From Pseudomonas poae (lineage in GTDB: Bacteria; Pseudomonadota; Gammaproteobacteria; Pseudomonadales; Pseudomonadaceae): 49,137 nt of DNA. The translations under genes and the position numbers were made by a program. The notes under the pieces were generated by a model. The model saw only the letters and a list, made by a program, of their open reading frames with translations, ran no database searches and was not told the origin of the DNA. Shown here piece after piece: positions 34,607 to 43,604 of the stretch (positions are counted from its first letter, which is position 1; every line of letters starts with the position of its first letter). Location: NCBI RefSeq assembly GCF_001439785.1, contig NZ_JYLI01000031.1:1-49137 (forward strand), read 5' to 3'.

Positions 34607-35106
34607 TGCGCCAGATTCGCCCCGCCGCAATCATCGATCGCAGCCGCGACCAGCACTTCATGCGCGAAGCCCTGGCCCTCGCTGCACAAGGTGCGACACT
34701 CGGCGAAGTGCCGGTGGGCGCGGTACTGGTGCAGAACGGCGAAATCATCGGCCGAGGCTTCAACTGCCCCATCAGCGGCAACGACCCCAGCGCCCATGCC
34801 GAGATGGTCGCGATTCGCGCTGCAGCCCAGGCCATCAGCAACTATCGACTGGTGGGCAGCACTCTATACGTGACCCTGGAGCCGTGCAGCATGTGCGCGG
34901 GGTTGATCGTGCATTCGCGGGTTGCGCGGGTGGTGTATGGCGCGCTGGAGCCCAAGGCCGGGATTGTGCAGAGCCAGGGGCAGTTTTTTACCCAGGACTT
35001 TCTCAACCACCGTGTGCTGTTTGAAGGGGGGGTGCTGGCCGAGGAATGCGGCGCCGTTCTGAGCGAATTCTTCAAAGCCCGCCGAGCCAAACCCTCTTCC
35101 AGCTGA
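34606..35106 (+). CDS. tadA: tRNA-specific adenosine deaminase
   Basis: The 166-residue enzyme deaminates A34 to inosine in tRNA-Arg(ACG). Zinc and catalytic residues are in HAE (64-66) and PCSMC (Cys94, Cys97). The start ATG at 34606 overlaps the oxidase stop. An earlier in-frame start at 34537 would lie inside the oxidase and adds non-family residues. A REP hairpin follows. Confidence 0.95.
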   Translation: MRQIRPAAIIDRSRDQHFMREALALAAQGATLGEVPVGAVLVQNGEIIGRGFNCPISGNDPSAHAEMVAIRAAAQAISNYRLVGSTLYVTLEPCSMCAGLIVHSRVARVVYGALEPKAGIVQSQGQFFTQDFLNHRVLFEGGVLAEECGAVLSEFFKARRAKPSSS

Positions 35107-35120
35107 CACCGGGAAACCAA

Positions 35121-35148
35121 TGTGGGAGCAGGCAAGCCAGCTCCCACA
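35121..35148. repeat. REP-like hairpin (copy 1 of an identical pair)
   Basis: TGTGGGAGC and GCTCCCACA flank a 10-base AGGCAAGCCA loop. The 28 bases are identical to those at 45738-45765. It lies between the converging tadA and cmoB genes and may act as a terminator for tadA. Confidence 0.8.
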
Positions 35149-35180
35149 GGTGATCTTCATGTAGTCAGGGGCGTTGTGAG

Positions 35181-36137
35181 CTACTTCCTGGCAATGATCA
35201 CCGCCCGCATCGGCGCCGGCAGCCCTTCGATAGTCTTGCTGTGATCTTGCGGATCAAGAAAGTCACTCAACGACTGATACTTCATCCACTCGGTCCCGCG
35301 TTGTTCCTCCACCGTGGTCACGCTCACATCCACGCAGCGCACTTCACTGAACCCGGCGCGGCGCAGCCATAGCATCAGGGCCGGTACCGAGGGCAGGAAC
35401 CACACGTTGCGCATCTGCGCGTAGCGGTCTTCCGGCACCAGCACCTGTTGCTGATCGCCTTCCACCACCAGGGTTTCCAGCACCAGTTCGCCGCCCTTGA
35501 CCAGGGTGTCTTTCAACGCCAGCAGGTGCTCGATGGGCGAACGGCGGTGATAGAACACGCCCATGGAAAACACCGTATCGAAGCCTTCAAGGTTTGCCGG
35601 CAAGTCTTCGAACGGGAACGGCAGGTGCCAGGCCCGTGGCTCGGACAGGTAGCGTTGCACCGCCTGGAACTGGCAGAAAAACAGCCAGTTGGGGTCCACG
35701 CCGATCACGCTGTCGGCACCCGCGCCGAGCATGCGCCACATGTAGTAGCCGTTGCCGCAGCCCACATCGAGGATGCGTTTACCCTTCAAGTTCAGGTGTG
35801 GCGCTACCCGTGACCACTTCCAGTCCGAGCGCCATTCGGTGTCCACGTGCACGCCGAACAGGTGGAACGGTCCTTTGCGCCACGGGCTCAGGCCCATCAG
35901 CGCGGTGTGCATCTGCGCGCGCGTTTGGTCGTCGCAATCGGTGTCCAGCGTCAGGCCATTGAGCAGGTCGACGGTGCTTGGCAGGATGGCCGGCAGCGCA
36001 TCCAGCGCGCTTTGCCAGCGCTCCAGGTCGCCGTGGCCTTTTTCCATCTTGCTATCGAGCTGCGCTTGCAGGCCCTGGGCCCACACAGCCAGGGGAGTGT
36101 CGACCAAGTGGCGGGCGAGGGGAGACAGATCAATCAT
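35181..36137 (-). CDS. cmoB: tRNA U34 carboxymethyltransferase
   Basis: The 318-residue enzyme transfers a carboxymethyl group from carboxy-SAM to 5-hydroxyuridine at the tRNA wobble position, giving cmo5U. It has the SAM-type motif ILDVGCGNGYYMWRMLGAGA, PFHLFGVHVDTEWRSDWKW before it, and SMGVFYHRRSPIEHL after it, all CmoB-specific. Its start overlaps the cmoA stop by four bases. Confidence 0.96.
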   Translation of the reverse strand: MIDLSPLARHLVDTPLAVWAQGLQAQLDSKMEKGHGDLERWQSALDALPAILPSTVDLLNGLTLDTDCDDQTRAQMHTALMGLSPWRKGPFHLFGVHVDTEWRSDWKWSRVAPHLNLKGKRILDVGCGNGYYMWRMLGAGADSVIGVDPNWLFFCQFQAVQRYLSEPRAWHLPFPFEDLPANLEGFDTVFSMGVFYHRRSPIEHLLALKDTLVKGGELVLETLVVEGDQQQVLVPEDRYAQMRNVWFLPSVPALMLWLRRAGFSEVRCVDVSVTTVEEQRGTEWMKYQSLSDFLDPQDHSKTIEGLPAPMRAVIIARK

Positions 36138-36877
36138 GGCAAGGCAATCAACGAGGCAAAGTTAAGACACTGGAACCACGGCACCACGCTCGAGAACCCG
36201 GCCGCCAGCAGGCGTTCGCGGTGTTCTTCGAGGCTGTCGGGCTTCATGACGTTTTCGATGGCGCTGCGCTTCTGGGCGATTTCCAGCTCGCTGTAGCCGT
36301 TGGCGCGTTTGAACGCGATATGCAGGTCGGTGAGTAACGCATGTTCCTGGGCATCATTGAAGCGCAGCTTTTCCGAGAGGATCAGCGCACCGCCTGGCAC
36401 CAGTGCCTGGCGGATACGCGCGAGCAAGGCCAGGCGCTCGTCCGGGGCGATAAATTGCAGGGTGAAGTTCAGGGCAACCACCGACGCCGGCTGGAACTGC
36501 AAAGCAAGGATATCGCCGTCGATCACCTCAACCGGCAGCAACTCCTGGAACATCGAGTCCTGGCCATTGAGGTATTCACGGCAACGCTCGACCATCGCCG
36601 CCGAGTTATCCACCGCGATCACCCGGCAACCGTCCGTGCGCACATGACGACGCAGGGCCTGGGTGACGGCACCGAGGGACGAGCCCAGGTCATACAGGAC
36701 GCTATCAGGCTGGGCGAACTGCGCCGCGAGCACGCCGAGGTTTTCGACGATGGTCGGATAACCCGGCACCGAGCGCTTGATCATGTCCGGGAACACCCGC
36801 ACCACGTCCTCGTTAAAGGCGAAGTCCGGCACCTGGGGCAAGGGCTGGGCGAATAGGCGATCGGGTTCTTTGCTCAC
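36134..36877 (-). CDS. cmoA: Carboxy-SAM synthase
   Basis: The 247-residue enzyme makes carboxy-S-adenosylmethionine from SAM and prephenate for CmoB. It has YDLGSSLGAVTQALRRHV (SAM loop, about 61-78), VIAVDNSAAMVERCREYL, and NFTLQFIAPDERLALLARI. It is the first gene of a two-gene minus-strand operon with cmoB. Confidence 0.96.
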   Translation of the reverse strand: MSKEPDRLFAQPLPQVPDFAFNEDVVRVFPDMIKRSVPGYPTIVENLGVLAAQFAQPDSVLYDLGSSLGAVTQALRRHVRTDGCRVIAVDNSAAMVERCREYLNGQDSMFQELLPVEVIDGDILALQFQPASVVALNFTLQFIAPDERLALLARIRQALVPGGALILSEKLRFNDAQEHALLTDLHIAFKRANGYSELEIAQKRSAIENVMKPDSLEEHRERLLAAGFSSVVPWFQCLNFASLIALP

Positions 36878-36958
36878 GGTTGTTCCGGCGACGAAAGGGA
36901 AGGGCCGGCATTTTAGCCAACTTGGCCCTCGGGTGCGCGGGTTGTCTGATGGGGTGCT

Positions 36959-37348
36959 CTAGTTCACCGTAATGGCGCAGTCGAAGGTGTCGACGGGCTC
37001 GGCTTCCGGCTCCCACGGTTGCTGGGAGGTCAGGCGCAAACGGCCCTGCCCGGCAGTGAATGCCTGGAACCGCCAGGTGGACTGGCCGCCGCCGCCGATC
37101 ACGCCGGACTCGGTGCTGCTGTAGACCTCCGGGCTCAGCGCACGCAATACGCCGCCGGCCGAATCCTGGATGGCCCAGCGGTAGCCGGTGGTGGGATTGC
37201 TCGGCAGGGTGAGGATCAGGTTCTGACCGGATTTGAGCTGCAGCGGGCAAGCGCTCTGGTCGTCCACGGTGATGTTTTGCTTCGGCGCGCTGGCGCACGC
37301 GGACAACAAGGCAAGGCTCAGGGGAAGAAACAGACGGGCAACGGTCAT
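36959..37348 (-). CDS. I42-family (chagasin-like) peptidase-inhibitor lipoprotein
   Basis: The 129-residue protein has a lipoprotein signal with lipobox LSAC (Cys18), then an immunoglobulin-like I42 domain with the loop motifs NPTTGYRW (51-58), GGGGQS (about 85-90) and QPWEP (about 109-113), which in chagasin-type proteins wedge into cysteine-peptidase active sites. It is probably periplasmic, anchored in a membrane, and blocks cathepsin-like peptidases. It lies next to the AsrA-type lon gene, as the homologous gene does in P. aeruginosa (from memory). It is separate from cmoA by 80 bases. Confidence 0.85.
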   Translation of the reverse strand: MTVARLFLPLSLALLSACASAPKQNITVDDQSACPLQLKSGQNLILTLPSNPTTGYRWAIQDSAGGVLRALSPEVYSSTESGVIGGGGQSTWRFQAFTAGQGRLRLTSQQPWEPEAEPVDTFDCAITVN

Positions 37349-37431
37349 GGGGGCTCCGGTTGTACACGACGAAGGGCGAGCATAACCGAAGATGGAGTAT
37401 CAGGGATTTTTGCGGTCACTGGGCCGGCGCT

Positions 37432-37504
37432 TTCGCGGGCAAGCCCGCTCCCACCTTTTGAGTTGTGAATACTTTCAAAATGTGGGAGCGGGCTTGCCCG
37501 CGAA
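37432..37504. repeat. Paired inverted REP elements
   Basis: TTCGCGGGCAAGCCCGCTCC (then CAC) at 37432-37454 is mirrored by GTGGGAGCGGGCTTGCCCGC (then GAA) at 37482-37504, 27 bases apart. It lies between the I42 gene start and the lon stop and probably forms a transcript-ending hairpin. Confidence 0.85.
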
Positions 37505-37531
37505 GAGGCCTGAATGGGTACTACATAAATC

Positions 37532-39952
37532 TCAGAACAACACTTTGGCCACATCCGCAAAGCGCTTGGCAAAGTGCACCGTCATGCCTTCCTTCAGGTA
37601 CTCCGGCAATTCTTCAAAACTGCCACGGTTGGGCTCGGGCAGGATCAGTTCGTGGATCTTCTGGCGCCGCGCCGCGATCACTTTCTCGCGTACGCCACCA
37701 ATCGGCAGCACGTGCCCGGTCAGCGTCAGCTCGCCAGTCATGGCTACGCCTTTTTTCGGCGCCTGGTTGCGCGCCAGCGACAGCAGCGCACTGGCCATGG
37801 TCACGCCCGCGCTTGGGCCGTCTTTCGGCGTGGCACCTTCCGGCACGTGCAAGTGCACGAAGGCTTCGTCGAAGAACTTCGGGTCACCGCCAAACGACTT
37901 CAGGTTGGAGCTGATGTAGCTGTAGGCAATTTCGGCAGACTCCTTCATCACCTCGCCCAACTGCCCGGTGAGCTTGAAGCCGCGATTGAGCGTGTGGATG
38001 CGCGTGGCCTCGATGGGCAGTGTGGCGCCGCCCATGCTGGTCCAGGCCAGGCCGGTAATCACGCCGGTACCGGACAGCACTTGCTCATTGCGAAACACCG
38101 GCATGCCCAGTGAACTTTCGAGGTCCTTGTTGCCGATCTTGATCACCGAGTCCGGCGCATCCAGCAACTTGACCACCGCCTTGCGCACCAGTTTGCCCAG
38201 TTGCTTTTCCAACTGGCGCACCCCGGCTTCCCGGGCGTAGCCGTCGATCAACGCGCGCAGGGCGCCGTCGCTGATGGTCAGGCTGTTTTTCGCCACGCCG
38301 GCTTTTTCCAGCTGTTTGGGCCACAGGTGGCGCTTGGCGATGGCGACTTTTTCTTCGGTGATATAGCCCGACAGGCGAATCACTTCCATGCGGTCCAGCA
38401 ACGGGCCGGGGATGGAGTCCAGAGTATTGGCGGTGCACACGAACAGCACCTTGGACAGGTCCAGGCGCAGGTCGAGATAATGGTCGAGGAATTCGACGTT
38501 CTGCTCCGGGTCGAGGGTTTCCAGCAGTGCCGAGGCCGGGTCGCCCTGGAAGCTCTGGCCCATCTTGTCGATCTCGTCGAGCATGATCACCGGGTTCATC
38601 ACTTCCACATCCTTGAGCGCCTGCACCAGCTTGCCCGGCAGGGCACCGATGTAGGTGCGGCGATGGCCCTTGATCTCGGCCTCGTCGCGCATGCCGCCGA
38701 CGCTGAAGCGATAGAACGGCCGGCCCAGGGACTCGGCGATGGACTTGCCGACGCTGGTCTTGCCCACACCCGGCGGGCCCACCAGCAGCACGATGGAGCC
38801 GGCGACCTCGCCTTTATAGGCGCCCACCGCCAGGAATTCGAGGATGCGGCTCTTGATGTCATCAAGCCCGGCGTGGTGTTTGTCCAGCACCTTGCGCGCG
38901 TGCTTGAGGTCGAGCTTGTCCTTGCCGTACACGCCCCACGGCACCGCAGTGGCCCAGTCGAGGTAGTTGCGTGTGACCGCGTATTCCGGCGAGCCGGTTT
39001 CCAGGATCGACAGTTTGTTCAGTTCTTCATCGATGCGTTTTTTGGCCTGGGTGGGCAACACCTTGCCTTCCAGGCGCTGCTCGAACTGCTCGACGTCCGC
39101 GCTGCGGTCGTCCTTGGTCAGGCCCAGCTCCTGCTGGATGACCTTGAGCTGTTCCTTGAGGAAGAATTCGCGCTGGTGCTCGCCGATCTTGCGGTTCACC
39201 TCGGCGGACAGCTCTTTCTGCAGGCGCGCCACTTCTACCTCTTTGCGCAGCATCGGCAGCACTTTTTCCATGCGCTTGAGCATGGGCACGCAGTCCAGCA
39301 CTTCCTGCAACTCATTACCGGTGGCCGAGGTGAGCGCGGCGGCAAAGTCGGTGAGCGGCGATGGGTCGTTGGGGCTGAAGCGGTTGAGGTAGTTCTTCAA
39401 TTCTTCGCTGTACAGCGGGTTGAGCGGCAGCAGTTCCTTGATCGCATTGATCAGCGCCATGCCGTAGGCCTTGACCTCATCGGTCGGCTCGCTCGGCTGG
39501 TGCGGGTATTCGACCTCCACCAGATAGGGCGGACGATGGTGTTTGAGCCAGGTCTTGATGCGTACGCGGGTCAGGCCCTGGGCGACGAACTGCAGCTTGC
39601 CGTTCTCGCGGCTGGCGTGGTGCACCTTGACCAGCGTGCCGTACAGCGGCAGCGCCGAGGTGTCGAAGTGGCGCGGATCTTCCGGCGGGGTCTCCATGAA
39701 GAAAAGTGCCAGGGAGTGGTGATCGGATTTGCTCACCAGCTCCAGGGTTTCGGCCCATGGCTCTTCGTTGACGATCACCGGCAGTACTTGCGCCGGGAAG
39801 AACGGGCGGTTGTGAATCGGGATGATGTAGACCTTGTCCGGCAGGTTTTGCCCAGGCAGCGCCAGCCCGGTGTTGGACGAAGCGGATTCAGCGTTTTCGG
39901 GGTCGGCGTAATCGTTGATGTCGTAATCGGGGAAATCTTGCTGGTCGCTCAT
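37532..39952 (-). CDS. Second Lon-type ATP-dependent protease (AsrA-like)
   Basis: The 806-residue protein has the Lon substrate domain (about 38-230: IIPIHNRPFFPAQVLPVIVN), an AAA+ module with GPPGVGKTS (Walker A, about 394-402) and VIMLDEID (Walker B), and the protease domain with catalytic Ser in PKDGPSAG (about 711-718) and Lys in PIGGVREK (about 753-760). The acidic N-terminal tail and the neighbouring I42 gene match P. aeruginosa PA0779 (AsrA), a stress-protective protease distinct from housekeeping Lon. A strong sigma-32-type promoter stands upstream. Confidence 0.93.
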   Translation of the reverse strand: MSDQQDFPDYDINDYADPENAESASSNTGLALPGQNLPDKVYIIPIHNRPFFPAQVLPVIVNEEPWAETLELVSKSDHHSLALFFMETPPEDPRHFDTSALPLYGTLVKVHHASRENGKLQFVAQGLTRVRIKTWLKHHRPPYLVEVEYPHQPSEPTDEVKAYGMALINAIKELLPLNPLYSEELKNYLNRFSPNDPSPLTDFAAALTSATGNELQEVLDCVPMLKRMEKVLPMLRKEVEVARLQKELSAEVNRKIGEHQREFFLKEQLKVIQQELGLTKDDRSADVEQFEQRLEGKVLPTQAKKRIDEELNKLSILETGSPEYAVTRNYLDWATAVPWGVYGKDKLDLKHARKVLDKHHAGLDDIKSRILEFLAVGAYKGEVAGSIVLLVGPPGVGKTSVGKSIAESLGRPFYRFSVGGMRDEAEIKGHRRTYIGALPGKLVQALKDVEVMNPVIMLDEIDKMGQSFQGDPASALLETLDPEQNVEFLDHYLDLRLDLSKVLFVCTANTLDSIPGPLLDRMEVIRLSGYITEEKVAIAKRHLWPKQLEKAGVAKNSLTISDGALRALIDGYAREAGVRQLEKQLGKLVRKAVVKLLDAPDSVIKIGNKDLESSLGMPVFRNEQVLSGTGVITGLAWTSMGGATLPIEATRIHTLNRGFKLTGQLGEVMKESAEIAYSYISSNLKSFGGDPKFFDEAFVHLHVPEGATPKDGPSAGVTMASALLSLARNQAPKKGVAMTGELTLTGHVLPIGGVREKVIAARRQKIHELILPEPNRGSFEELPEYLKEGMTVHFAKRFADVAKVLF

Positions 39953-39981
39953 GGGGCACCTGCATAAGGAAGTATGGTGCT

Positions 39982-40011
39982 TAGATGGGGCGGGGCAGCG
40001 AGGGTTTCAAT
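39982..40011 (-). promoter_or_regulatory. Heat-shock (sigma-32) promoter of the AsrA-like lon
   Basis: On the minus strand ATTGAAA (six of seven to CTTGAAA) is followed after 14 bases by CCCCATCTA (perfect to CCCCATNTA). The -10 ends 29 bases before the lon ATG. This is the RpoH consensus with legal spacing, so the gene should be heat-inducible. Confidence 0.75.
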
Positions 40012-40061
40012 GGCGGGGGGGCGATAGCAACATATTGCATAAAATAACCAGCGTGACGCCG

Positions 40062-41051
40062 TCAGCTGATTTTGTGCAGATAGGCCGGAATCGGCTGTTC
40101 CGGCAGTACCGACAACACTTTCAAGCGCTGCAACATCCGCTGGCTGGCCCGTTGCAGGTGCTCGCGCAGGTTCAGCGCCGCCGCATCCACGGCGCCGTGC
40201 AGCAACAATTCCAAAATCAGACGATGCTCGGCCAGCATCGCCGGGTCGGCGCCGATGCCGAGCAGGCGATGGAAAATCCGGCTGATGATCATCGGGCTCT
40301 GGCCCTGGCGAATCAACGCGGCCATCTTTCGGTTCTGCAGACCGGCCAGGCAGCGCTGGTGCAAGTCCTCCTCGATCTGCTCGATGGCCTGCAGGCTGCA
40401 CTGTGGGTTGTCCTGGGCCGTCAGCACCCGTTGCAACATCGCCTGCAGTTCCTCGCGGTCGAGGTTCGGCGCGCTCTGTCGCAGGGCTTCGGGTTCGAGG
40501 CACGCGCGCAGTTCGTAGTCTTCGGTGACTTCGCGCGCGGTCAGCGGGCCGGCCAGCCACTGGGAGTAGGGCTCCTTTTCCACCAGACCACGGTCGCGCA
40601 GGCGCATCAGCGCTTCGCGCACCACCGCGCGGCTGACCTTGAAGTGGTCGGCGGCGGCCTGTTCATCCAGGCGATAGTGGCCGAAGGCGATGCAGGTGGA
40701 CAGCGCCGCGCCGATGTCCTCGACGATGCGCTCACCCAGCGGACGTGTGTCCACCAGCTCAGTCTCGCCGTTGAGACCCAGATGCGCATGGCTCAGGGGC
40801 AGGCGTAGCGGCTCAATCGCGAGGTTATCGGGGTTGATCAGGTAACCCCGGCCGTTGAAGCGGCAGATCAACCCTTCGGCGTGCAGCAGGTCCAGCGCCT
40901 TGCGCACCGGCACGCGGCTGGTGCCGAACAGTTCGGCCAGCGGCGCTTCGAGCAATACCAGGCCATGACGCGCGGTGCCGTTGACGATCGAGTCACGCAA
41001 TACCTGGTGAATCATCGCGTAACGGGAGGCCGGGGCGGACACTGCTTTCAT
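40062..41051 (-). CDS. GntR-family regulator with two tandem winged-helix domains
   Basis: The 329-residue protein has a first GntR winged helix at about 10-68 (AELFGTSRVPVRKALDLLHA) and a second at about 104-165 (ADHFKVSRAVVREALMRLRD), then an all-helical FCD-like effector domain at about 175-310. Normal GntR/FCD proteins are 220-250 residues with one DNA-binding domain. It diverges from the amidase operon, and the spacer carries several ATGTAC palindromes, so it probably controls that operon and itself. Effector unknown. Confidence 0.88.
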   Translation of the reverse strand: MKAVSAPASRYAMIHQVLRDSIVNGTARHGLVLLEAPLAELFGTSRVPVRKALDLLHAEGLICRFNGRGYLINPDNLAIEPLRLPLSHAHLGLNGETELVDTRPLGERIVEDIGAALSTCIAFGHYRLDEQAAADHFKVSRAVVREALMRLRDRGLVEKEPYSQWLAGPLTAREVTEDYELRACLEPEALRQSAPNLDREELQAMLQRVLTAQDNPQCSLQAIEQIEEDLHQRCLAGLQNRKMAALIRQGQSPMIISRIFHRLLGIGADPAMLAEHRLILELLLHGAVDAAALNLREHLQRASQRMLQRLKVLSVLPEQPIPAYLHKIS

Positions 41052-41166
41052 CGGTTTCTCAGGACCTTGTAGGACGGGGGGCGGCGGATTCTCTCACAGA
41101 TGCAGCTGTCACTCTGCGCCACGTCGGCGGCGCTGTTTTGGGGCTGATGTTACCTTTCTGCACCAA

Positions 41167-41193
41167 AATGTATTTTTTACTAAAAGATACATT
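41167..41193. promoter_or_regulatory. Putative operator 1 for the two-HTH GntR regulator
   Basis: AATGTAT (41167-41173) and ATACATT (41187-41193) form a perfect inverted repeat with a 13-base spacer. It shares the ATGTA core of the second site at 41319 and lies about 115 bases upstream of the regulator's start. Confidence 0.5.
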
Positions 41194-41318
41194 ATTTCAT
41201 TGAAGACCTTGATGGCGCTCACCGCCAGTATTTTTTGACGATGCAACGCATCTAGCCCGTGGTTATGCGTGAAAAGCGCAAGACCCGGTGCAGAGACTGG
41301 CACGAAAGCTGCCTCTGT

Positions 41319-41349
41319 AAAATGTACATTTTATTAATATGTACGTTTT
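41319..41349. promoter_or_regulatory. Putative tandem operator 2 upstream of the amidase operon
   Basis: AAAATGTACATTTT (41319-41332) is a perfect 14-base palindrome. A second copy of its half, ATGTACGTTTT (41339-41349), follows 17 bases on. The array ends 15 bases before the amidase ATG, where a bound repressor would block transcription. The rest of the 313-base spacer (41052-41364) shows nothing else. Confidence 0.6.
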
Positions 41350-41364
41350 ATGAGGTTGATCCCG

Positions 41365-42687
41365 ATGTCAGACGCCACCTCAATGGCCGAGGATTTCGCC
41401 AGCGGCCGTAACGACCCGGTGCAAGCCCTCGAACAGGCGCTCGAAAAAGCCGCCCACTCGCCCTCGGTGTTTATCAGCCTGAGCGCAGAGCGCGCCCGCC
41501 GCGAGGCCGAAGCCGCCGCCGCGCGCTGGCGTGCCGGGCAGCCCTTGAGCCGGCTCGATGGTGTGCCGCTGGCCTGGAAAGACCTGTTCGACGTTGCCGG
41601 CAGCGTCACCACGGCGGGCGCCGCCTACCGCCGCCATGCGCCGGCCGCTTTGCTCGATGCGCCGATGGTCGGCCTGTTATGCCGCGCCGGCATGGTCAGT
41701 CTAGGCAAGACCAACCTCAGCGAACTGGCGTATTCGGGCCTGGGCCTGAACCCGCATTTCGGCACCCCTCATAACCCCCATGGTCTTGATCAGGCGCGCA
41801 TTCCCGGCGGTTCCTCGTCCGGTTCGGGAGCGGCCGTCGCCGCCGGTATCGTGCCCATCGCCATGGGCACCGACACCGCCGGCTCGATTCGCATTCCCGC
41901 CGCTCTCAACGGTGTGGTGGGTTACCGCAGCAGCAGCCGGCGCTACAGCCGCGACGGCGTGTTCCCGCTGGCACATACCCTCGACAGCCTCGGCCCGCTC
42001 ACCCGCAGCGTGCGCGATGCGCTGACCCTCGACGACATACTGCATGGCCGCACTCAGCAGCACGATGCCCGCAGCCTCAAGGGCCAGCGCTTTGTGTTGG
42101 CGCAACAGGACGTTGAACCGGCCGTGGGCAATAACCTGCTGCGTGCGGTGGCGCAACTCAAGGCTCGCGGCGCGCTGATCGAAGAGCGCGAATGCCCGAC
42201 CTTCCAGGCCGCGCTGAACCTGATCAAACACCATGGCTGGCTCGGCGCCTTCGAAGCCTTCGCACTGCACCAGGCGCTGCTCGACAGCCCCGACGCCGAA
42301 CAGCTCGACCCCCGCGTACGCCGTCGCCTGGAAGCTGCGCGTGCATTGCCCGCCAGCCAATTGATCCACCTGACCGACGCGCGCCGCCAACTGCAACAGC
42401 AACTGCTCGACGACCTCGACGGCGCCATCCTCATCACCCCCACCGTGGCCCACGTCGCGCCGCCGTTGGCAGCGCTGGAAGCCGACGACGCGTTGTTCGT
42501 CAACACCAACCTCGCCACCTTGCGCCTGACCATGCCCGGCAGCCTGCTCGACATGCCAGGCGTCAATTTGCCCAGCGGCCGCGATGCCCGGGGCCTGCCC
42601 ACCGGGCTGCTGCTCAGCGCCCCCAGCGGCGAAGACGCGCGGCTGCTGCGCGCAGCGTTATCCGTTGAATCCGTACTGAACGTTTAA
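41365..42687 (+). CDS. Amidase-signature family hydrolase (AtzF/GatA-like)
   Basis: The 440-residue amidase hydrolyses a carboxamide to acid and ammonia. The Ser-cisSer-Lys triad is visible: Lys72 (AWKDLFDV), cis-Ser150 (GGSSSGSG) and Ser174 (DTAGSIRIPA). It is cytoplasmic, with no signal. I choose the ATG at 41365, with GAGG nine bases upstream; an in-frame ATG at 41350 lies next to the operator repeats and has no site. It leads an eight-gene operon and is followed by the CE4 gene after 11 bases. The nearest functional relatives act on allophanate- or urea-like amides, but the true substrate is unknown. Confidence 0.88.
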   Translation: MSDATSMAEDFASGRNDPVQALEQALEKAAHSPSVFISLSAERARREAEAAAARWRAGQPLSRLDGVPLAWKDLFDVAGSVTTAGAAYRRHAPAALLDAPMVGLLCRAGMVSLGKTNLSELAYSGLGLNPHFGTPHNPHGLDQARIPGGSSSGSGAAVAAGIVPIAMGTDTAGSIRIPAALNGVVGYRSSSRRYSRDGVFPLAHTLDSLGPLTRSVRDALTLDDILHGRTQQHDARSLKGQRFVLAQQDVEPAVGNNLLRAVAQLKARGALIEERECPTFQAALNLIKHHGWLGAFEAFALHQALLDSPDAEQLDPRVRRRLEAARALPASQLIHLTDARRQLQQQLLDDLDGAILITPTVAHVAPPLAALEADDALFVNTNLATLRLTMPGSLLDMPGVNLPSGRDARGLPTGLLLSAPSGEDARLLRAALSVESVLNV

Positions 42688-42698
42688 GGAGACACACC

Positions 42699-43577
42699 AT
42701 GGCTAAAGACATCCTCTGTGCATTTGGCGTCGACGTGGATGCCGTCGCCGGCTGGCTCGGGTCCTACGGCGGTGAAGACTCGCCGGACGACATCTCCCGC
42801 GGCCTGTTCGCCGGCGAAATCGGCGCGCCGCGCCTGCTCAAGCTGTTCGAGCGCTACGGCCTGCGCACCACCTGGTTCATTCCCGGCCACTCGATGGAAA
42901 CCTTTCCCGAGCAGATGAAAGCCGTGGCCGACGCCGGCCATGAAATCGGCGTGCACGGCTACAGCCACGAAAACCCCATCGCGATGACCGCCGAGCAGGA
43001 AGAAATCGTGCTGGATAAATCCATCGAGCTGATCACCCAGGTCACCGGCAAACGCCCGACCGGTTACGTGGCGCCGTGGTGGGAATTCAGCAAGGTGACC
43101 AACGAGCTGCTGCTGAAAAAAGGCATCAAGTACGACCACAGCCTGATGCACAACGACTTCCATCCCTACTACGTGCGCAAGGGCGACAGCTGGACCAAGA
43201 TCGACTACAGCCAGCACCCCGACACCTGGATGAAGCCTTTGGTACGCGGCGAGGAAACCGACCTGGTGGAAATTCCCGCCAACTGGTACCTCGACGACCT
43301 GCCGCCAATGATGTTCATCAAGAAAGCCCCCAACAGCCACGGTTTCGTCAACCCGCGTCACCTCGAAGAAATGTGGCGTGACCAGTTCGACTGGGTCTAC
43401 CGCGAACATGAACACGCCGTGTTCACCATGACCATCCACCCCGACGTGTCCGGCCGCCCGCAGGTGCTGTTGATGCTCGAGCGCCTGATCGAACACATCC
43501 AGAGCCATGCCGGCGTGCGCTTCGTCACCTTCGACGAAATCGCCGACGACTTTATCCGCCGCCAACCCCGAACCTGA
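42699..43577 (+). CDS. Polysaccharide-deacetylase-fold (CE4) hydrolase, HP0310-like
   Basis: The 292-residue protein belongs to the NodB/CE4 fold and resembles Helicobacter HP0310 in motifs: GVDVDAVAGWLGSYGGEDSP at 10-29, the metal ligands Asp12/Asp14, His86 and His90 (HGYSHENP) and APWWEFS. It has no signal peptide, so unlike cell-wall deacetylases it acts in the cytoplasm, like the PuuE allantoinases of this fold. Together with the amidase it suggests hydrolysis of a cyclic amide or imide followed by a linear amide (inference). The ribosome binding site AAGGAG is strong. Confidence 0.88.
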   Translation: MAKDILCAFGVDVDAVAGWLGSYGGEDSPDDISRGLFAGEIGAPRLLKLFERYGLRTTWFIPGHSMETFPEQMKAVADAGHEIGVHGYSHENPIAMTAEQEEIVLDKSIELITQVTGKRPTGYVAPWWEFSKVTNELLLKKGIKYDHSLMHNDFHPYYVRKGDSWTKIDYSQHPDTWMKPLVRGEETDLVEIPANWYLDDLPPMMFIKKAPNSHGFVNPRHLEEMWRDQFDWVYREHEHAVFTMTIHPDVSGRPQVLLMLERLIEHIQSHAGVRFVTFDEIADDFIRRQPRT

Positions 43578-43604
43578 TTTCACCCCACCCTTGAGGCGTG
43601 ACCC

